Notes: a model not told the origin generated them from the letters alone. DNA of 64,000 bases from Daphnia pulex (GCF_021134715.1 NC_060023.1:11470001-11534000); one strand, 5' to 3'; counted from the first letter of the stretch, positions 33,359 through 45,901 are shown. A program made the numbers and translations.

Positions 33359-36356
33359 ATGATGACCGACTTGGCCGTCGTCATTTGTCCGCTAATGGCT
33401 TTTCTACTCTACTACAACACCCTGCAGGCCGGATTCGTCTACGACGACAAGTAATTGAATTTCAAAATTAATTATTTTGAAATTTAAAAGTTTTGTTCAT
33501 TTCATTTTCGATGAATTTGCAGACGGGCTATTTTGGATAATGCGGATGTCGCTACAGAGTCGCCTTTGGCGGATTTGATGTCGCACGATTTTTGGGGGAC
33601 TCGGCTGAACGCTTCCGGCTCTCACGGATCGTATCGCCCGTTGATAACGTTGTCATTCCGGTGGACAGCTCAACTGGTTGGACTGGATCGAGCCTATTGG
33701 CACCACTGGATCAACGTTATGCTTCATTGCGCCGTTACGTCTGCCGTCACTTTAATAGCCGGAAGAGTTTCAGTGTTTTTATTCCGCCGAGACTATTCCT
33801 ACGGCAGTTACGTCAGCGGTTTGCTCTTTGCCGCCCATCCGGTCCACTGCGAAGCGGTGGCCGGATTAGTCGGAAGGGCCGATATGGTCTGCACTTTCTT
33901 CTTCCTGGCCGGCCTTTTCACCTACACCAAACGGAATTTGACAGGCACTTTAATTCTGACTTTGGCCGCCTTCCTCAGCAAAGAATACGGAATCATGTTG
34001 ACGCCCGTCTGTCTTCTTTACGATCTCGTCGTCTTTAGCCGCTCTCGAATGAAACGGACAATATTTAACTGGGCCGTTTTAACCGCTTGGTCTATCACCT
34101 TGGTGACGTTCCGCTTTTGGCTGTCTGGTTTTCACACACCACAATTTGCTAGAGCGGACAATCCAACAGCTGCATCGCCGTCATGGACCACCCGCTCCCT
34201 AACGTTTCTCTATTTACCGGTAATAATAGAAAACTTACAGAGATTTTAAAAAAGATCATTCGACTTAATATTTAATTGTTTATAGGTATTCCATTTTGGT
34301 CTGCTCCTGTGGCCGCGTTGGCTCAGTTTCGATTGGTCCATGGACGCCATCCAGCCCGTCACTTCACTCAAAGACATCCGCAATTTAGCGACGCTCGTTT
34401 TCTACATAGTTTTAGCCTTGGCCATCCGGAAAATTGTGTCGACTCGACACCAAAAATATAGAATCGTCTTGGCTCTGGCCGTCATCACAACTATAATTCC
34501 TTTTCTTCCGGCTACGAATCTCTTCGCTTATGTTGGATTTGTCGTTGCCGAGCGGATTTTGTATTTACCATCGGTCGGATTTTGCTTGTTGGTCGGACTG
34601 GGAGTGCAAATGTTGATCAAACAACGACAGTTTCATCAGATGATTTTTGGTTCGATCCTGATTCTTTTATTGGCGTCGGGTTGGCGAACAATAAAAAGGA
34701 ATGGCGACTGGATCGACGAGGAGCACCTGTACCGTTCCGGCATTGAAATCAATCCACCTAAAGGTACTATATACTTGCTCGCTAAATGCGTTGTTGTTTG
34801 AGTTGATGTAATATCAAAGCAAATAGATGGGATAATAGGAACATGGTATCATAAAAGAAAAAACCACAATAACAACGACAGTCTCCCGCATTCGGTATCA
34901 TTAAGACCGTGAAATTGGATGGGCAATTAGTGTGGGTGTCGTTCATCACACACAACACCCGGGCTCTAACATAATATCCGACATAATCGCCTACTCACAG
35001 GGTTTCCCCCCTCAACCCACCCATCCGCATTCATTACTATCCAGTAGACAAGAAAAAAAGCTAAAAGGAAGGGACGCCCAGTGTGTGTGTGTAAATTTAT
35101 ACGAATGAATGCTCGGTTTGATTTGAATAAGCGTCAGCTCTCGTATTGCACTCAAGACTAACGAAGGCATTATTCGCCGGAATTGTTATTTTAAATTTTA
35201 ATTTAGTAGTACAAATGATCATAATTGTATTTTGTATGCTTTAAACAGCGCACGGCAATTTGGGCGTCGTCTTTCAACAATCCGGACGGTTGACTGAAGC
35301 CGAATGGAATTTCAAACGAGCTCTATCTTATCGTCCCAACATGGCCGACGTTCATCACAATCTGTGAGTCGATTTTATGAATAATACTCGCTAAAACAAT
35401 CAACTTTAAATGTTATTCTTTTACAGGGGGAACCTGTTCCAGCAACAATCTAGATATGAAGAGTCTCTACAGGCCTACAATAAAGCCATCCATTTCCGTC
35501 CGCAATTAGCTGGCAAGTTTCGAACAGTTAATGTTGAAATCTGCAACAATCTTTAAATGTTTTGTTCTTTTTAATAGAGGCTTTTTCTGAAAAGGCGAAA
35601 GTTCTCTACAAGTTGAAACGGTGGGCAGAAGCAGAAAGGACCTTGCTGGATTGCACTCGGTTGAAGGACGATTTTCTCAGAGATCCCAGGGCCCACCAAA
35701 CTGCCAAAGTGTCGGCCACCATACTGCTGGGCGACTTATTATCTAAAAATGTAAAAACGATTGTTCCAGCAGCTTTTTCTAGTCCAACAATTTTAACATT
35801 TCAATTTGTTCCGCAATCTTAGTCGTCCCGCGAAAAGGAAGCTGAAAATTGGCTACTGCAAGCACGTCAACTAGCACCGAAAAATCCTCTCGTCTACTAT
35901 CAGTTGGGCGAATTCCTATCTGCACGTTCGAGGCACAACGAAGCTGCAGAGGTGCTCATCCAGGCCGCCGAGATGGACCCCAACAATGTGGCCTGGACTG
36001 TGGCGGCCGCTCACGCTTTGCACGACGCCAGCCGCAATGTTGAAGCGGAAGTCTACTTCCGGAGAGCCGTCAACCTTTTCCCAATGGTGAGCTCGTTTTG
36101 GAATTTGTGTAAATATGTGGATTTAATTAATTTTGATTTGGTTTATTTGTAGGATATTTCGCATAGACTTAATTTAGGTGCCGTGCTGCACGTCCAGGGA
36201 AAATTGGACGAAGCCGAACAAGTTTACCTCAAGGCTCTTCACCTTTCGCCCAATCATCCGCTGACGACGGTCAATCTGCGACGCCTTCGCAACTCGTTGC
36301 TGAACATGAGATCGTCACAGCACCAAAATCACAAATGCAATCAAAGTCTAACTTGA
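33359..36356 (+). CDS. TMTC2: Transmembrane O-mannosyltransferase with TPRs, TMTC2-type, about 702 aa
   Basis: Exons: 33359-33450, 33523-34219, 34286-34763, 35249-35363, 35427-35512, 35578-35750, 35823-36086 and 36153-36356. Two adjacent ATGs; the first is taken. A multi-pass membrane half (residues about 1-420) has the luminal FVYDD loop and the TMTC phrases GSHGSYRPL, VAGLVGRAD, LSFDWSMDAI, RTLTFLYLP-like SLTFLYLP and VVAERILYLPS. The second half has about seven TPRs, starting at AHGNLGVVFQQSGR. These match TMTC2 better than TMTC1/3/4 from memory. TMTC proteins sit in the ER membrane and add O-mannose to cadherin EC domains; TMTC2 also affects ER calcium. The protein is shorter than human TMTC2. 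The intron after 35512 uses a GC donor (GCAAGT), the only one that keeps frame. Confidence 0.88.
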
Positions 36357-37445
36357 AACTGAATATGTACATAATTCAAATTTTACATCAAATTTGATTT
36401 GTAAAAAAAAAAAAATTAAGTTTTTGTCAAATTGTTGGATTTCACGAGAAATCACTTTTATCAACACGAATTGAATCTTATTACCGAATTTGATATTACT
36501 AAATTTGATGTGTCACAACGACGTGGACAAAATCAAAATGGCCTAAAGTTTGAATTGGCAAACCTGTGTGGTGGCTATGATTCGAATTTGACTCGATTTA
36601 ATAAAAGCCAAGAATGAAAATATTCACTTGTTTGCATGTACCGCAGTGTATACATATTTCAGTAACGTTAATCCAACGGTGAGGCGCGAGTTCAATGTTC
36701 GTCGACGAAATGAATTTATAGCCTCAAATTGTCGGGTATCGCGTGGGAAGAATTATAATTTGAAAATCAGGTATTAGACTATTATTTATTCGAGGGATTT
36801 CTCCTTTTTCTGGAAACATTAACTGTTTTTTTTTTTCTTTTTTCTAATTACACCCATGGCCAAACAGCATATCATCTTGCCCAGTCGTCACACAGCGGGG
36901 AATACCGACCTAGACTACTACACGTGTTTGACTGACGATATCCATACGTGAACAGGCTCGGTGCTATACCCTCGTGCGAGAATTGTTGCAGGAGAAACAA
37001 ATTCCGCATATGAAAAATCCAATTACTTTTCTTTCCATTCGAAGCGGTCGGTCATCCATCGTCCAACAGCAGCAGCCCACACGTAACTGACCAGTGCTAA
37101 TGGTGGAAACTGAAACCAAAAGTAAAATGAACTAGACGAAAGAAATCGGATCCTCCCATCTGTGGTGTGAAAAACCAGAAATGTGTTTAGGATCTTGTCC
37201 AGCGGACAATCTGGTGGGATTGTTTTTTATCGGGGAATTTCTATTTACGGAACTGTCTCTGATTGGTATAAGCAGCGGAACGGTAAGCGACATAAGTGGA
37301 GAGATGGCAAGAATAACTAAACTAATATTTATTGCCATTTTTTAAAAAAGAGACGCGGATGAAATAAGCACCAGACCGGTTCAAGACGGAAGAAAAAACC
37401 GCATGACGCGGAGAGAGAAAAACTACCCGGAAACGGATTGCCTGC
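36357..37445. other. Spacer, TMTC2 to collagen-like gene 2
   Basis: 3' UTR plus AT-rich spacer. Nothing further was recognised. Confidence 0.4.
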
Positions 37446-37470
37446 ATACATATATAAAGAGGTATAAGCA
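37429..37470 (+). promoter_or_regulatory. Core promoter of collagen-like gene 2
   Basis: TATATAAAGAGGT at about 37451-37463, preceded by CCCGGAAACGGATTG. The same two elements, with nearly the same spacing, precede collagen-like gene 3 at about 55792-55825. Confidence 0.7.
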
Positions 37471-37525
37471 CATGGATACATCGAGCTGAGATTTTCATTT
37501 CGATATCGTAGGAGCAACAAGAAAC

Positions 37526-40500
37526 ATGTTGCCTTCTTTGCTGTTTTTGTGCACTTGCTGTTTTGTTGTCTCTGGTAGAGGCAGTGGAGGGTTTACACCG
37601 CCGTTCTATCCTGTTGATAATCAAATATCATTCTCTCCTTTACATCGTGGCTATTTTACGAGTAATCAGATAAGAGGTCAAAGTAATTTGCAAGGTAAGA
37701 CATTTTTTAATTCGTGATGATGGTTGGCAATATTAGCATTTTAACTAACATGTTTTAACTTTTAAACTCATTTTTATTCAAGGATTCGGACCTTATTATG
37801 TTGATCCCACCATCAATTATTTCCACAATTTTCCAAATAACCCTCCGCCACCAATATCTCGTTCAATGTTCGGACGTCAACAACTGCCATCTGAACTGAA
37901 TCGCCAAAACTCGGTGTTGTTGGACCTCCAGGAATTACTTGCCGAAATTGTTGATGGGCCTAGAGGAAATCTTCGTCAAAGAAGACGTACTGTTCGTCAA
38001 CAAGGTGATGGTGTAGATGACCTGCGTGTCTCTGGAAGTCTATAGTTTACACGATTTGTTTTGTTTGGAACTTGATGATTATTTACAGATGATGAGTTTG
38101 GTCAGGATTCTATTGGTGCAACCGGTCCACCAACCACCACTATCTACGACCACCTGCCACCTGTCGAGGATGAATCAATCAATGGTACGTACGTGATGGC
38201 AACAATTCTGAAATTGTTGTTGATTTCAATGTGTTTTTTCTACAGTTGATCAAAGATCTGGACAAGATGAAAAAGCATTACAAACACGTCAACCACCGAG
38301 TAGAACGGATCCCTTGTCCAGTATTGCGAGATACATTGGAGCGAGATTTTTTGGATTGTTGCAGCCACAGTTTTATCCATATCAGCAGCAGTACGCCCCA
38401 GGGCCACCAGGTATAATTGACATCAACTCCAGCAATCAGAATCACGGTTATATTAAATTGTTCATTCAACGTTTTTAAGAAAAAAGAGTCTACTACGACA
38501 ATACTAAAGATAAAGAGAAGAAGAAGAAGAAGATAGTGATCTTCTCTCTGTTGCTTTTACTTGCGTCTGTAATGTTTCAGCCCCAGAACTATCAATATGC
38601 CAATTATGTCGTCACAGCACTACCTGGTAAGAATACATCTCTCATTCTTTTTTATTCATCTTATTCGGACGGAAGATTGAAATCCACCTTCCGAGTAAGA
38701 TGACAAGAGAATAAGAGTTTATTCTTGATCAGGTTTCTGTGTGAGGTTCATTCTTGAAATTTACACTTGATTCATCTTTTTTATTTGTATCTTTTTAAAA
38801 ATAGGTCCACCAGGTCCTACTGGACCAACAGGTGATATTCCTTATTACTACATTGTCTAAAATCCTGATGATAATCAATGGATTCCAATTTATTGTGTAT
38901 TAGGCCCAACCGGAGTTGGAATTCCTGGAATTCCCGGTACTCCTGGCACACCAGGTATGGACACTCTTAAAAAAATAGCACAATAACTCTGTTAAATGTT
39001 ATTATTGATGATAAACATGTAATTTCATTGACTAGGTGCGGCTGGGGCTGCTGGTGCTGCTGGGGCTGCTGGAGCGGCAGGTTTGTTGCGCTTCTTCTGA
39101 ATTTCAGTCGATTTAAATATGGGACATTAGTTTATTGACTTGACAAATCGAAATATTTCGCCTTTCTCAATAGGGCCCACGGGAGCTACTGGACCTTCTG
39201 GAACGACCGGAGCGACTGGAGCGACTGGGTGAGAACCACACACAAAAAAATACTACCAGTTCATTGGTTCTTTTAATTTATATTTGAACTCGATTAGGCC
39301 GTCTGGTCCAGCAGGTTCGCCTGGTCCGACAGGGGCAACTGGTAAAGTCATTTTTATTTCTTTCTTTCCTGTTTATTATTTTTCCTAATTTTTTTTTCTG
39401 TTTAAACAAAATGTATGGTCTCTAGGTCCCTCTGGAACTTCGGGCGCTGCAGGACCGACAGGGTAAACATACCAAAAATTCTGATAGGGTGAATTAGTTA
39501 ACAGGAATTGAATCATTTGAATAATCCATTATAGGCCAGCTGGAGCGACGGGATCTTCAGGTCCGCCAGGTATGAACAGCCGCCTAATTAAGGTTAATTA
39601 ATGTCAAACGAATAACTCTCGTATCATTTTGTTTTGTTTTCCGTAGGTTCTACTGGTGCTCCAGGACCAAGCGGACCAAGCGGTGCAACAGGGCCTCCTG
39701 GTTCTACGGGGGCTACTGGGGTTTGTACTTGTTTCTATAGTTTCTTCAATTTTATTTCGTTTTAATTCGGCCAACAGACAATAATAAAATATCCTTCTTG
39801 AACGTCACAATAGCCTTCAGGTTCAGACGGTTTGGATGGATCTCCGGGTCCGACTGGAGCGACAGGTATGCGGTTTCTCACCCAATCTTTTTGTTTTACG
39901 AAAGAAAATTGATTTAATTCTCAATTCAATTGGTACTAGGACCTTCCGGAACGACCGGCGCCGCTGGACCAACTGGCGCCGCTGGGGCGGCTGGGGCGGC
40001 TGGAGCTGCTGGGCCGACAGGGTAATCGCCTTAATCGTTCATTCTTCAGTCCCCAACCAAATTAAATTAATTGGAATCGAATTGAATTAAACCATAGGCC
40101 ACCGGGAACATCCGGATCGGCTGGTGCTGCTGGAGCTGCAGGTGCAACAGGTAAATGTTTGAGTTAGAGTAGTACTCTCTTCTATGCAAGAAGATGATCA
40201 CAACTGAACTGGCCCTCTTCTGTTGTTTAGAATAATGTCTAAATTGTCAATTTATGTTTATTTGCCAGGACCTCCGGGACCTCCTGGACCGACTGGTACA
40301 GCCGGTATGTTAGTTTTTTTGTTATTTTGTTCGAATTCTTTTCCTTTTTTTAGCCACCACCACGAGTCTATATTTTCTTTAAAAAAAGGGGTAACACTAG
40401 TTTCGTTGTATGTTAGGTGCTGCGGGATCTGCAGGATCAGCTGGAAGTGCGGGTTCCACAGGAGCTACTGGCTCTCCCGGTAATGAATCAATGATAGCCC

Positions 40501-41771
40501 CTAAATATCTTTTCGGTTTTCACTCTATTCTAAATGCAAATTTTATTGGCTAATATTAGGTGCTACTGGTCCGCCTGGCCCTCCTGGTAAACAAATCAGA
40601 TTTAAAATGTTAATCGCATCATGAATTATCAAGATTTAATATTTAAGGTGCTCCTGGACCTTACGGACCTGCTGGTCGTATCTTGCTCGAGGGTGAAACC
40701 GAAGGGATTGAAGTATTTGACAATGATCTCGATTCCATTCATATTGAATCGGACGATAGTACATTCCTACCCTTTAATAACCCATTGCCGGTAAATTTTT
40801 CTTGAAAAACTTTTACTATTTTTAGAAAAATTTCTCATCTTTTCCAAAATGTTTTTTCAAAGATCTACAATTCGACTGAGCTGTCTGTTGAGCCGGCGAT
40901 AAAGAAGCCAATCAGAGTGTTGATGACCGCCACGAAGAAAGTTGTACCAGTCAATTCAACCGATGGGTCCGAGCAAAAGGAGAATAAACCCATCGGACCA
41001 CCGATAACGTTGAGTGAAGAAATGCTGCCAACAGAAAACTGGACACAACCAATCACGGTCACTTTGGAGCAAACCAAGAAACCCGAAAACACTACAAATC
41101 AGACGAAGAATAAGCCAGTTTTCCCGATAGAAGCATTCGAGCTGGTGAAAACAGTTCAAGAGTCGATTGAAAACAAAACTAAACCTTTATTGGATATGCC
41201 ACTGCATCAGTTGGATCCAAATAAGAAGCCAGCAGAGAAGAATGAGACGGTTCTTATTGTCGCTCAGCAAAAAGTCAAGCCCATTAAATCAGTGATGAAA
41301 TCAGCTGTGCCGACTAAACAACCAGCGAAACCGGAAGTGAAAAACAAGAAGCCGGTTCCTCCGGCGAAAAAGTCCGCAAAACCGGAAAAGGTTTCCGTCA
41401 CCAAACCAACTGAAAAAGAAACGACGGTCAATACGGAAACGATCAAAAAGTCGGAGCCAAAACCGAATAAACCCGCCCCGATGCGTACTACCACCGCAAA
41501 ACCACCAAACAAGTTGGTGCCGAAGCCAGTCACGCAAAACCTGAGAGGATACAAAAAAAGGGCTAAAAAGGTGAAGCCAGTTGTTCAACAGCAGCATGTA
41601 GAACGAAGCAAAAAACTGGTGGAATTGGAGCCACACGTGAGCCCTACAGTGGTATGGGCAAAGTCTGTCAATCCGCAAGAAAAATTTATCGAAGAAAAGG
41701 AAATGCCAAGGAATAAGTCGGTGGAGTCGGAACCAAAAAGAGGACGATGCAGCCGATTTGGGACTTGTTAA
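37526..41771 (+). CDS. Collagen-like protein 2 with internal hydrophobic segment and Lys/Pro-rich tail
   Basis: A signal peptide (MLPSLLFLCTCCFVVSG) starts exon 37526-37694. Exons 37783-38004, 38089-38184 and 38246-38410 encode a Gln/Arg/Pro-rich region with a basic RQRRR site, ending APGPP. Exon 38480-38626, in phase, adds a basic run KEKKKKK directly followed by a hydrophobic stretch of about 15 residues (IVIFSLLLLLASVMF), then a Tyr/Asn-rich piece. About 14 small exons from 38805 to about 40670 encode Gly-X-Y triplets (GPTGPTG, GAAGAAG, GPPGPP). The exon ending near 40790 adds an acidic segment. The last exon (40863-41771) encodes about 300 residues rich in Lys, Pro, Thr and Glu, ending CSRFGTC. 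It is an extracellular or membrane-anchored matrix protein; crosslinking through the Lys-rich tail is speculation. Confidence 0.76.
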
Positions 41772-43660
41772 ATTGGTTAAATCAGTATAAAAGAAAAACA
41801 CAGAGATAGCGAATCATTAATATTAATATTATTTATCGATTGCATTTCAATGATTTTTTGATCGCTTTTTCATTTCCTGGTGATTCCTAAGAGCAATATC
41901 TGATTGACTTTAATGTAGTTTTTTTTTTTTTTTTACACGGGCACAGGTGAATGGTTTACAAGGGCATTATGGTATGGTTTTATTTAATCACTTGTAAAAT
42001 ATCACTTTCAAATTTTGTTGAAAATACACGGTAATCTTCTCGGTTGACTTCATTTTTTAATATTTGTGCTAATTGCTAATTTTCCCTTTGTGCTACTCTG
42101 TGTGTGTTGGTGTACATACGAAGATAAGAACACGGTAAATCGGTGATTATCAAATTTGTTATTGTTGTTAATCAACGTCAAGTTTCCTAAGTTGGCATCG
42201 CCGCTTCCGCTTCTCGACTAAGGAAGTTCGTCTGCAGGGAATGCAGGCCTTGTGCAAGTGCAATTGTGCAATTGTCCAACCGCCAAGGAGTGATAATTTA
42301 AATGTTTTTTGTTGTGTTTTTTTTTTTTTTTTTTTTCTAGTGAGATTATACTGAACTGAACCTTTATTAAACAAGACTGTAGAATTGTTATTTTCCCAAT
42401 CGAAATACCCAGTGTTATTCATCACGGCTTTGAAACAGCCCACATCACATCGGTGTGAATAGCAAATAGGTATTTACCTATTTATTTTTTCGCCCACATT
42501 TGACTCTACACCTCCATGTGGAAAGAAAGTTTCTTGTTACACACATCTCAGTAAGCCTAACATGATAACTTTATTGGCATTTCCAGCAAATTTTTGACAA
42601 CGAGATGTAGTACAGGTTCCCTGGTTCCCTCTTGAATTTACAGTTTACTTAGAGGTCATCTTCAACTTATCTTTACACAGAATTTAGAGAATTTTTAAAG
42701 TGATGTGTGTTTCAATTATTTCTGAAAATTTCTAATTCCAGATTTTGTCAGACTGAATGAAAATCTCCTTACGAGTAAAAGAACAACACGGTTAATGAGG
42801 ATTTGTTGTTTGTAAATTGTTAGCTGCTGTAACCTCTGGTTTTAGTTCATTTGTGTTTCTTGATTTGAGGTATCGAATTGGTGTCACTGCAATGTTTGAA
42901 AATTGTTGGCATCTTACCAAATGTCCATTCTCCATTCAGGTTAATCCCTCAAAGCTGTGTTGTGGACTGGTTTCTTACAGCACTATTTGTTGCGTGCCTG
43001 AGATCGCAAGTAGGCCGCCTACGTCAATAATCTAAAACACAGTGTGTTTATTAAGTGGTCCTGGCACGGAGATCCTTGAGCCAATGTTGGCCTTTGTCCA
43101 TGAGAGAAGAGTGACTTTACGCCCTGTAACTACGGCCTGTAGCTACCCAACACGAGGTCGCTGGGCACTCGCAGTCAAGAGAAACTAACCTTCCACGGCA
43201 GTTGCAGACCCCCCAAGATCAATCCTGGTCGTTCCTTGAGCCCGATTAAAAGCAAGTCCCTGACTATTATGTGTCAGATCTTCAAAGATTGAATGGTCTT
43301 TGGTTGAGACTCGGATTGCAGAGAGACGATATCAATGACTTGTGAAGTTTATTATCAACATCGTCAAGATTTTTTACCCCTTTATTTAATATTGGGTAAG
43401 CGCAAACTTTAATTGTTATACAGCAATCGAAGAGTGGTAGCGCATAAAGTGACACCTTAAAACTAAAATAGATATTGGTACTGCAGGACAAATATCATCC
43501 GTCGTCTGCTTTATTCTCTTTACTTTGTGGATGATGGAGAAACAGTCGTACACTCGTACGTTACTCAAACTGTTTAAAATTAAATTTAGGTATATTTTCA
43601 ACATGTTCCAACTGATGCAGTGTTTGTTAATTATTTTTCAATTACCATTGTAGAGTTTAA
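41772..43660. other. Spacer, collagen-like gene 2 to the YYTTKA array
   Basis: AT-rich, with T runs near 41925 and 42320. The segment at 43059-43113 resembles an inverted copy at 48729-48785 (separate entry). No gene is supported. Confidence 0.4.
43059..43113 (+). repeat. Dispersed repeat, copy 1 (PGTEIL segment)
   Basis: About 55 bases starting TCCTGGCACGGAGAT match, in reverse orientation, 48729-48785 with roughly 50 of 57 bases shared. In one frame both read PGTEIL-x-PML-x-FVH, hinting at a coding origin. The family is unknown. Confidence 0.5.
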
Positions 43661-43666
43661 CCTGCA

Positions 43667-43818
43667 GACGGGCCTGCCAGTTTGCATGTCCTTCACGCTT
43701 GAACCGTGCTTGAACGTCGCGGGGAACATTACGTAAAACTGTCAATGCGGCGGTGTAGAGGTTGGGTGAGGACGACACGTGTAACATCATTATCAAGCAG
43801 GTACAATAGCCGCAAGGC
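43667..43818 (+). repeat. Upstream module copy 1 of the YYTTKA array
   Basis: About 150 bases recurring at 43860-44018 and 44819-44965: a GT-rich part with tcgcggagatcatta-like text, then ggttgggtgaggacgacac and taacatcattatcaag. It lies upstream of the TATA boxes of the array and is probably a duplicated promoter-distal region. Confidence 0.6.
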
Positions 43819-43859
43819 TCAGCCATTTGATATTCATTTTGATTTTGGTTTTTGTAGAC

Positions 43860-44018
43860 CCATCCCCATCAACGTCAACCTAAAGAAGGAAAGGCCCGTT
43901 TGCATTTCCTTCGAAGGTCACGGAGATCATTACGAAAAACGTGTCATGCGACGGCGAAGAGGTTGGGTGAGGACGACACGTGTAACATCATTATCAAGTA
44001 GGTAAAATAGCCGGAAGG
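43860..44018 (+). repeat. Upstream module copy 2 of the YYTTKA array
   Basis: Second copy. It shares ggttgggtgaggacgacac and gtaacatcattatcaag exactly with copy 1 and lies 30 bases before the TATA box at 44051. Confidence 0.6.
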
Positions 44019-44050
44019 TATAAGATGTGGGTCAGGGTGAGAAAAAGTCG

Positions 44051-44058
44051 TATAAAAG
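44051..44058 (+). promoter_or_regulatory. TATA box, array copy A
   Basis: TATAAAAG within GGTGAGAAAAAGTCGTATAA; the same context recurs at 44985-45004. Confidence 0.65.
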
Positions 44059-44170
44059 GAGAGAGAAAAATTGACATGGATCAGTCGAGTGAGTATCTCC
44101 GACACGGTAACAACTTCAGCGCACTATTGGTCACCTGCTGCATTCTTCATCGTATCATCAGTTCGCAATC

Positions 44171-44460
44171 ATGGGTAAATATTCTGTTACTTCTGTTATT
44201 TAGTATCAATTTCTATTGTTATTAGTCAGTAATTTTTGAATATTAATGTTCAAATTATTTATTGTCTAGTAAACTATGGCGTTGTTCTGCTGTTGGGTGT
44301 TGAATCGCTGACGGTTGGGTCGACCACTGGTGTACCGATGTCTCCTGGTCCTGTGTATGGTGGATATCAAAGCACAACATTGCTGTCTTAATACTCATCA
44401 TCAACCAATGCTGCTCCAGCTTACACCACCAAGGCTTCAGACAAGTTGCATTAAAGGAGA
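44171..44460 (+). pseudogene. YYTTKA-array copy A, broken
   Basis: Exon 1 is only ATG G (44171-44174, donor GTAAAT). Exon 2 begins at 44270 and restores VNYGVVLLL, a signal peptide, then VGSTTGVPMSPG. The frame shifts near 44388: it reads LLS then TAA, while the following bases still encode Ser/Ala/Tyr text (AAPAYTTKA) in another frame. A one-base loss is the simplest explanation. The parent would be a small secreted Tyr/Thr/Ala-repeat protein of the kind found in crustacean cuticle or adhesive material (inference). Confidence 0.6.
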
Positions 44461-44469
44461 GAAAAGGCT

Positions 44470-44800
44470 TTTCCGACACGACAACAACTTCCGCGCACAA
44501 TTTGTCACCAACTGCCTTCTTCATCGTATAAAGCGGTAAATTTCAGTTTTCTACATGGAATTGTGTATCAACTTTCCTTTTTTTAAATAATGTCTGTTGC
44601 ATAATTATGTTCCAATAATTTGTTGTATAGTAAACTGTGGCGTCGTGCTGCTGTTGGTTGTTGTCCTGAAATACTACACCACCGAGGCTTCAAAGTATTA
44701 CACTACAATTTATGCTGCTGCGAGATGCATCACTAAAGAGCCCGAGTACTACATCCTGTTTCCATTCGTATTAAGCCACAACCATTTGGTATTAATTTGA
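44470..44800 (+). pseudogene. YYTTKA-array copy B, broken
   Basis: The 5' UTR-like text at 44470-44530 matches copy A but lacks the ATG part; the donor follows directly. Exon 2 from 44633 (acceptor TATAG) encodes NCGVVLLLVVV, then KYYTTEASKYYTT. The region coding for the signal-peptide end and TTGVPMSPG is missing. It ends soon after in unrelated residues. Confidence 0.55.
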
Positions 44801-44818
44801 TATTGTTTGTTGTATACC

Positions 44819-44965
44819 CACCCCCAGCAACGTCCAATTTGCTTGTCCTTCACGCTTGAAGGTCGCGGAGATCATTACGTAAATCTGTCAATGCGGTGGT
44901 GTAAGGATGGGTGAGAACAGAAAGTGTTTGCTTTATTATCGAGCAAGTTTAATAGAGGCGTAAGG
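44819..44965 (+). repeat. Upstream module copy 3 of the YYTTKA array
   Basis: Third, more diverged copy of the module, ahead of the TATA box at 44998. Confidence 0.55.
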
Positions 44966-44997
44966 CTTAAGAGAGGGGTCAGGGTGAGAAAAAGTCG

Positions 44998-45004
44998 TAT
45001 AAAT
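44998..45004 (+). promoter_or_regulatory. TATA box, array copy C
   Basis: TATAAAT in the same AAAAAGTCG context as the TATA box of copy A. Confidence 0.6.
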
Positions 45005-45116
45005 GGCAAGAGAAAAGTCGATAGGGATCAGTCGAGTGAGTATCTCCATCACGGCAACAACTGCAGCCCACTATTTGTCACCAACTGCCTTCTTCATTGT
45101 ACAACTAGTTCGCAAT

Positions 45117-45797
45117 TATGGGCAAAAATTCGTCTTTATTTCGAGTCGTGAATCAATTTTGTCTTGTTTTCAGTTTATATTAGTAGTTATGAGTTTATAT
45201 TCGATAATGTTCAAATCGTTTATATTGTTTAGTTCACTCTGGCGCCGTGCTGCTGTTTGGTGTCTTATCGTTGAAGGTTGGGTCGACCACGGGTTTACTG
45301 ATGTCTTCTGGTCATGGTGGAGACCAAGCAACAGCAGCGAAAGAATACTACACCACGCCGCCGCCTTCGCAACATCTACTTACAACACCGAGGCCCCCAA
45401 GTGGTACACCACCAAGGCTCAAGAGTTACGCTACAAATTACGCTGCCCCGAGTTACATCACCAAAGCGCCTGAGTACTACATCCCCGAGGCACTACAACT
45501 GAGGCGGCGAAGTACTACGTAGCCTAGGCTTACAACACAGCAGCTGCTCCTTCATACTACGTTGAACTGAAATACTACACCAAGGCTGCAGTTGACTACA
45601 CCACAACCTACGCTTCACTTAGCTACTATGACGAAGCCCCCAACTACTACACCGAAGAGGCCACATGTTACACACCAACGTACAGTGCCCCAGTTTACTA
45701 CACCGAGGAACCCAAGTATTACTCTGCTCCAAGCTACTACCAAACTGAGGCTCCTGTTAACCAAGGCCACCGAGTATTATACTACAACCAAACGGTA
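45117..45797 (+). pseudogene. YYTTKA-array copy C, broken
   Basis: The ATG at about 45117 is followed by GGCAAA where copy A has a GGTAAA donor. Exon 2 text starts near 45233 (HSGAVLLFG, then VGSTTG). Within the repeat region the Tyr-Tyr-Thr reading jumps frame several times, although each piece still reads YYTTKA, YYTEE and SAPSYY. Stop codons lie in frame near 45522. It is clearly derived from an intact repeat protein and not translatable as such. Confidence 0.6.
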
Positions 45798-45901
45798 AAT
45801 ATTGTTTCTACATGGAGTTTTGTATCACTTTATTATTTTTTTCTCTTTGTTAATATGACATTTCATATTGAAAATTGATGTTCATATTTTGTACCGTCTA
45901 G

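Noticed and set aside
38231-38416. Alternative frame over collagen-like gene 2 exon 38246-38410 (LIKDLDKMKKHYKH...)
   Set aside because: The chosen frame keeps phase 1 with both neighbours and ends in APGPP; the alternative ends in a stop just past the exon.
41264-41801. Minus-strand open frames over the Lys/Pro tail of collagen-like gene 2
   Set aside because: Antisense shadows of a low-complexity exon, without start or splice context.
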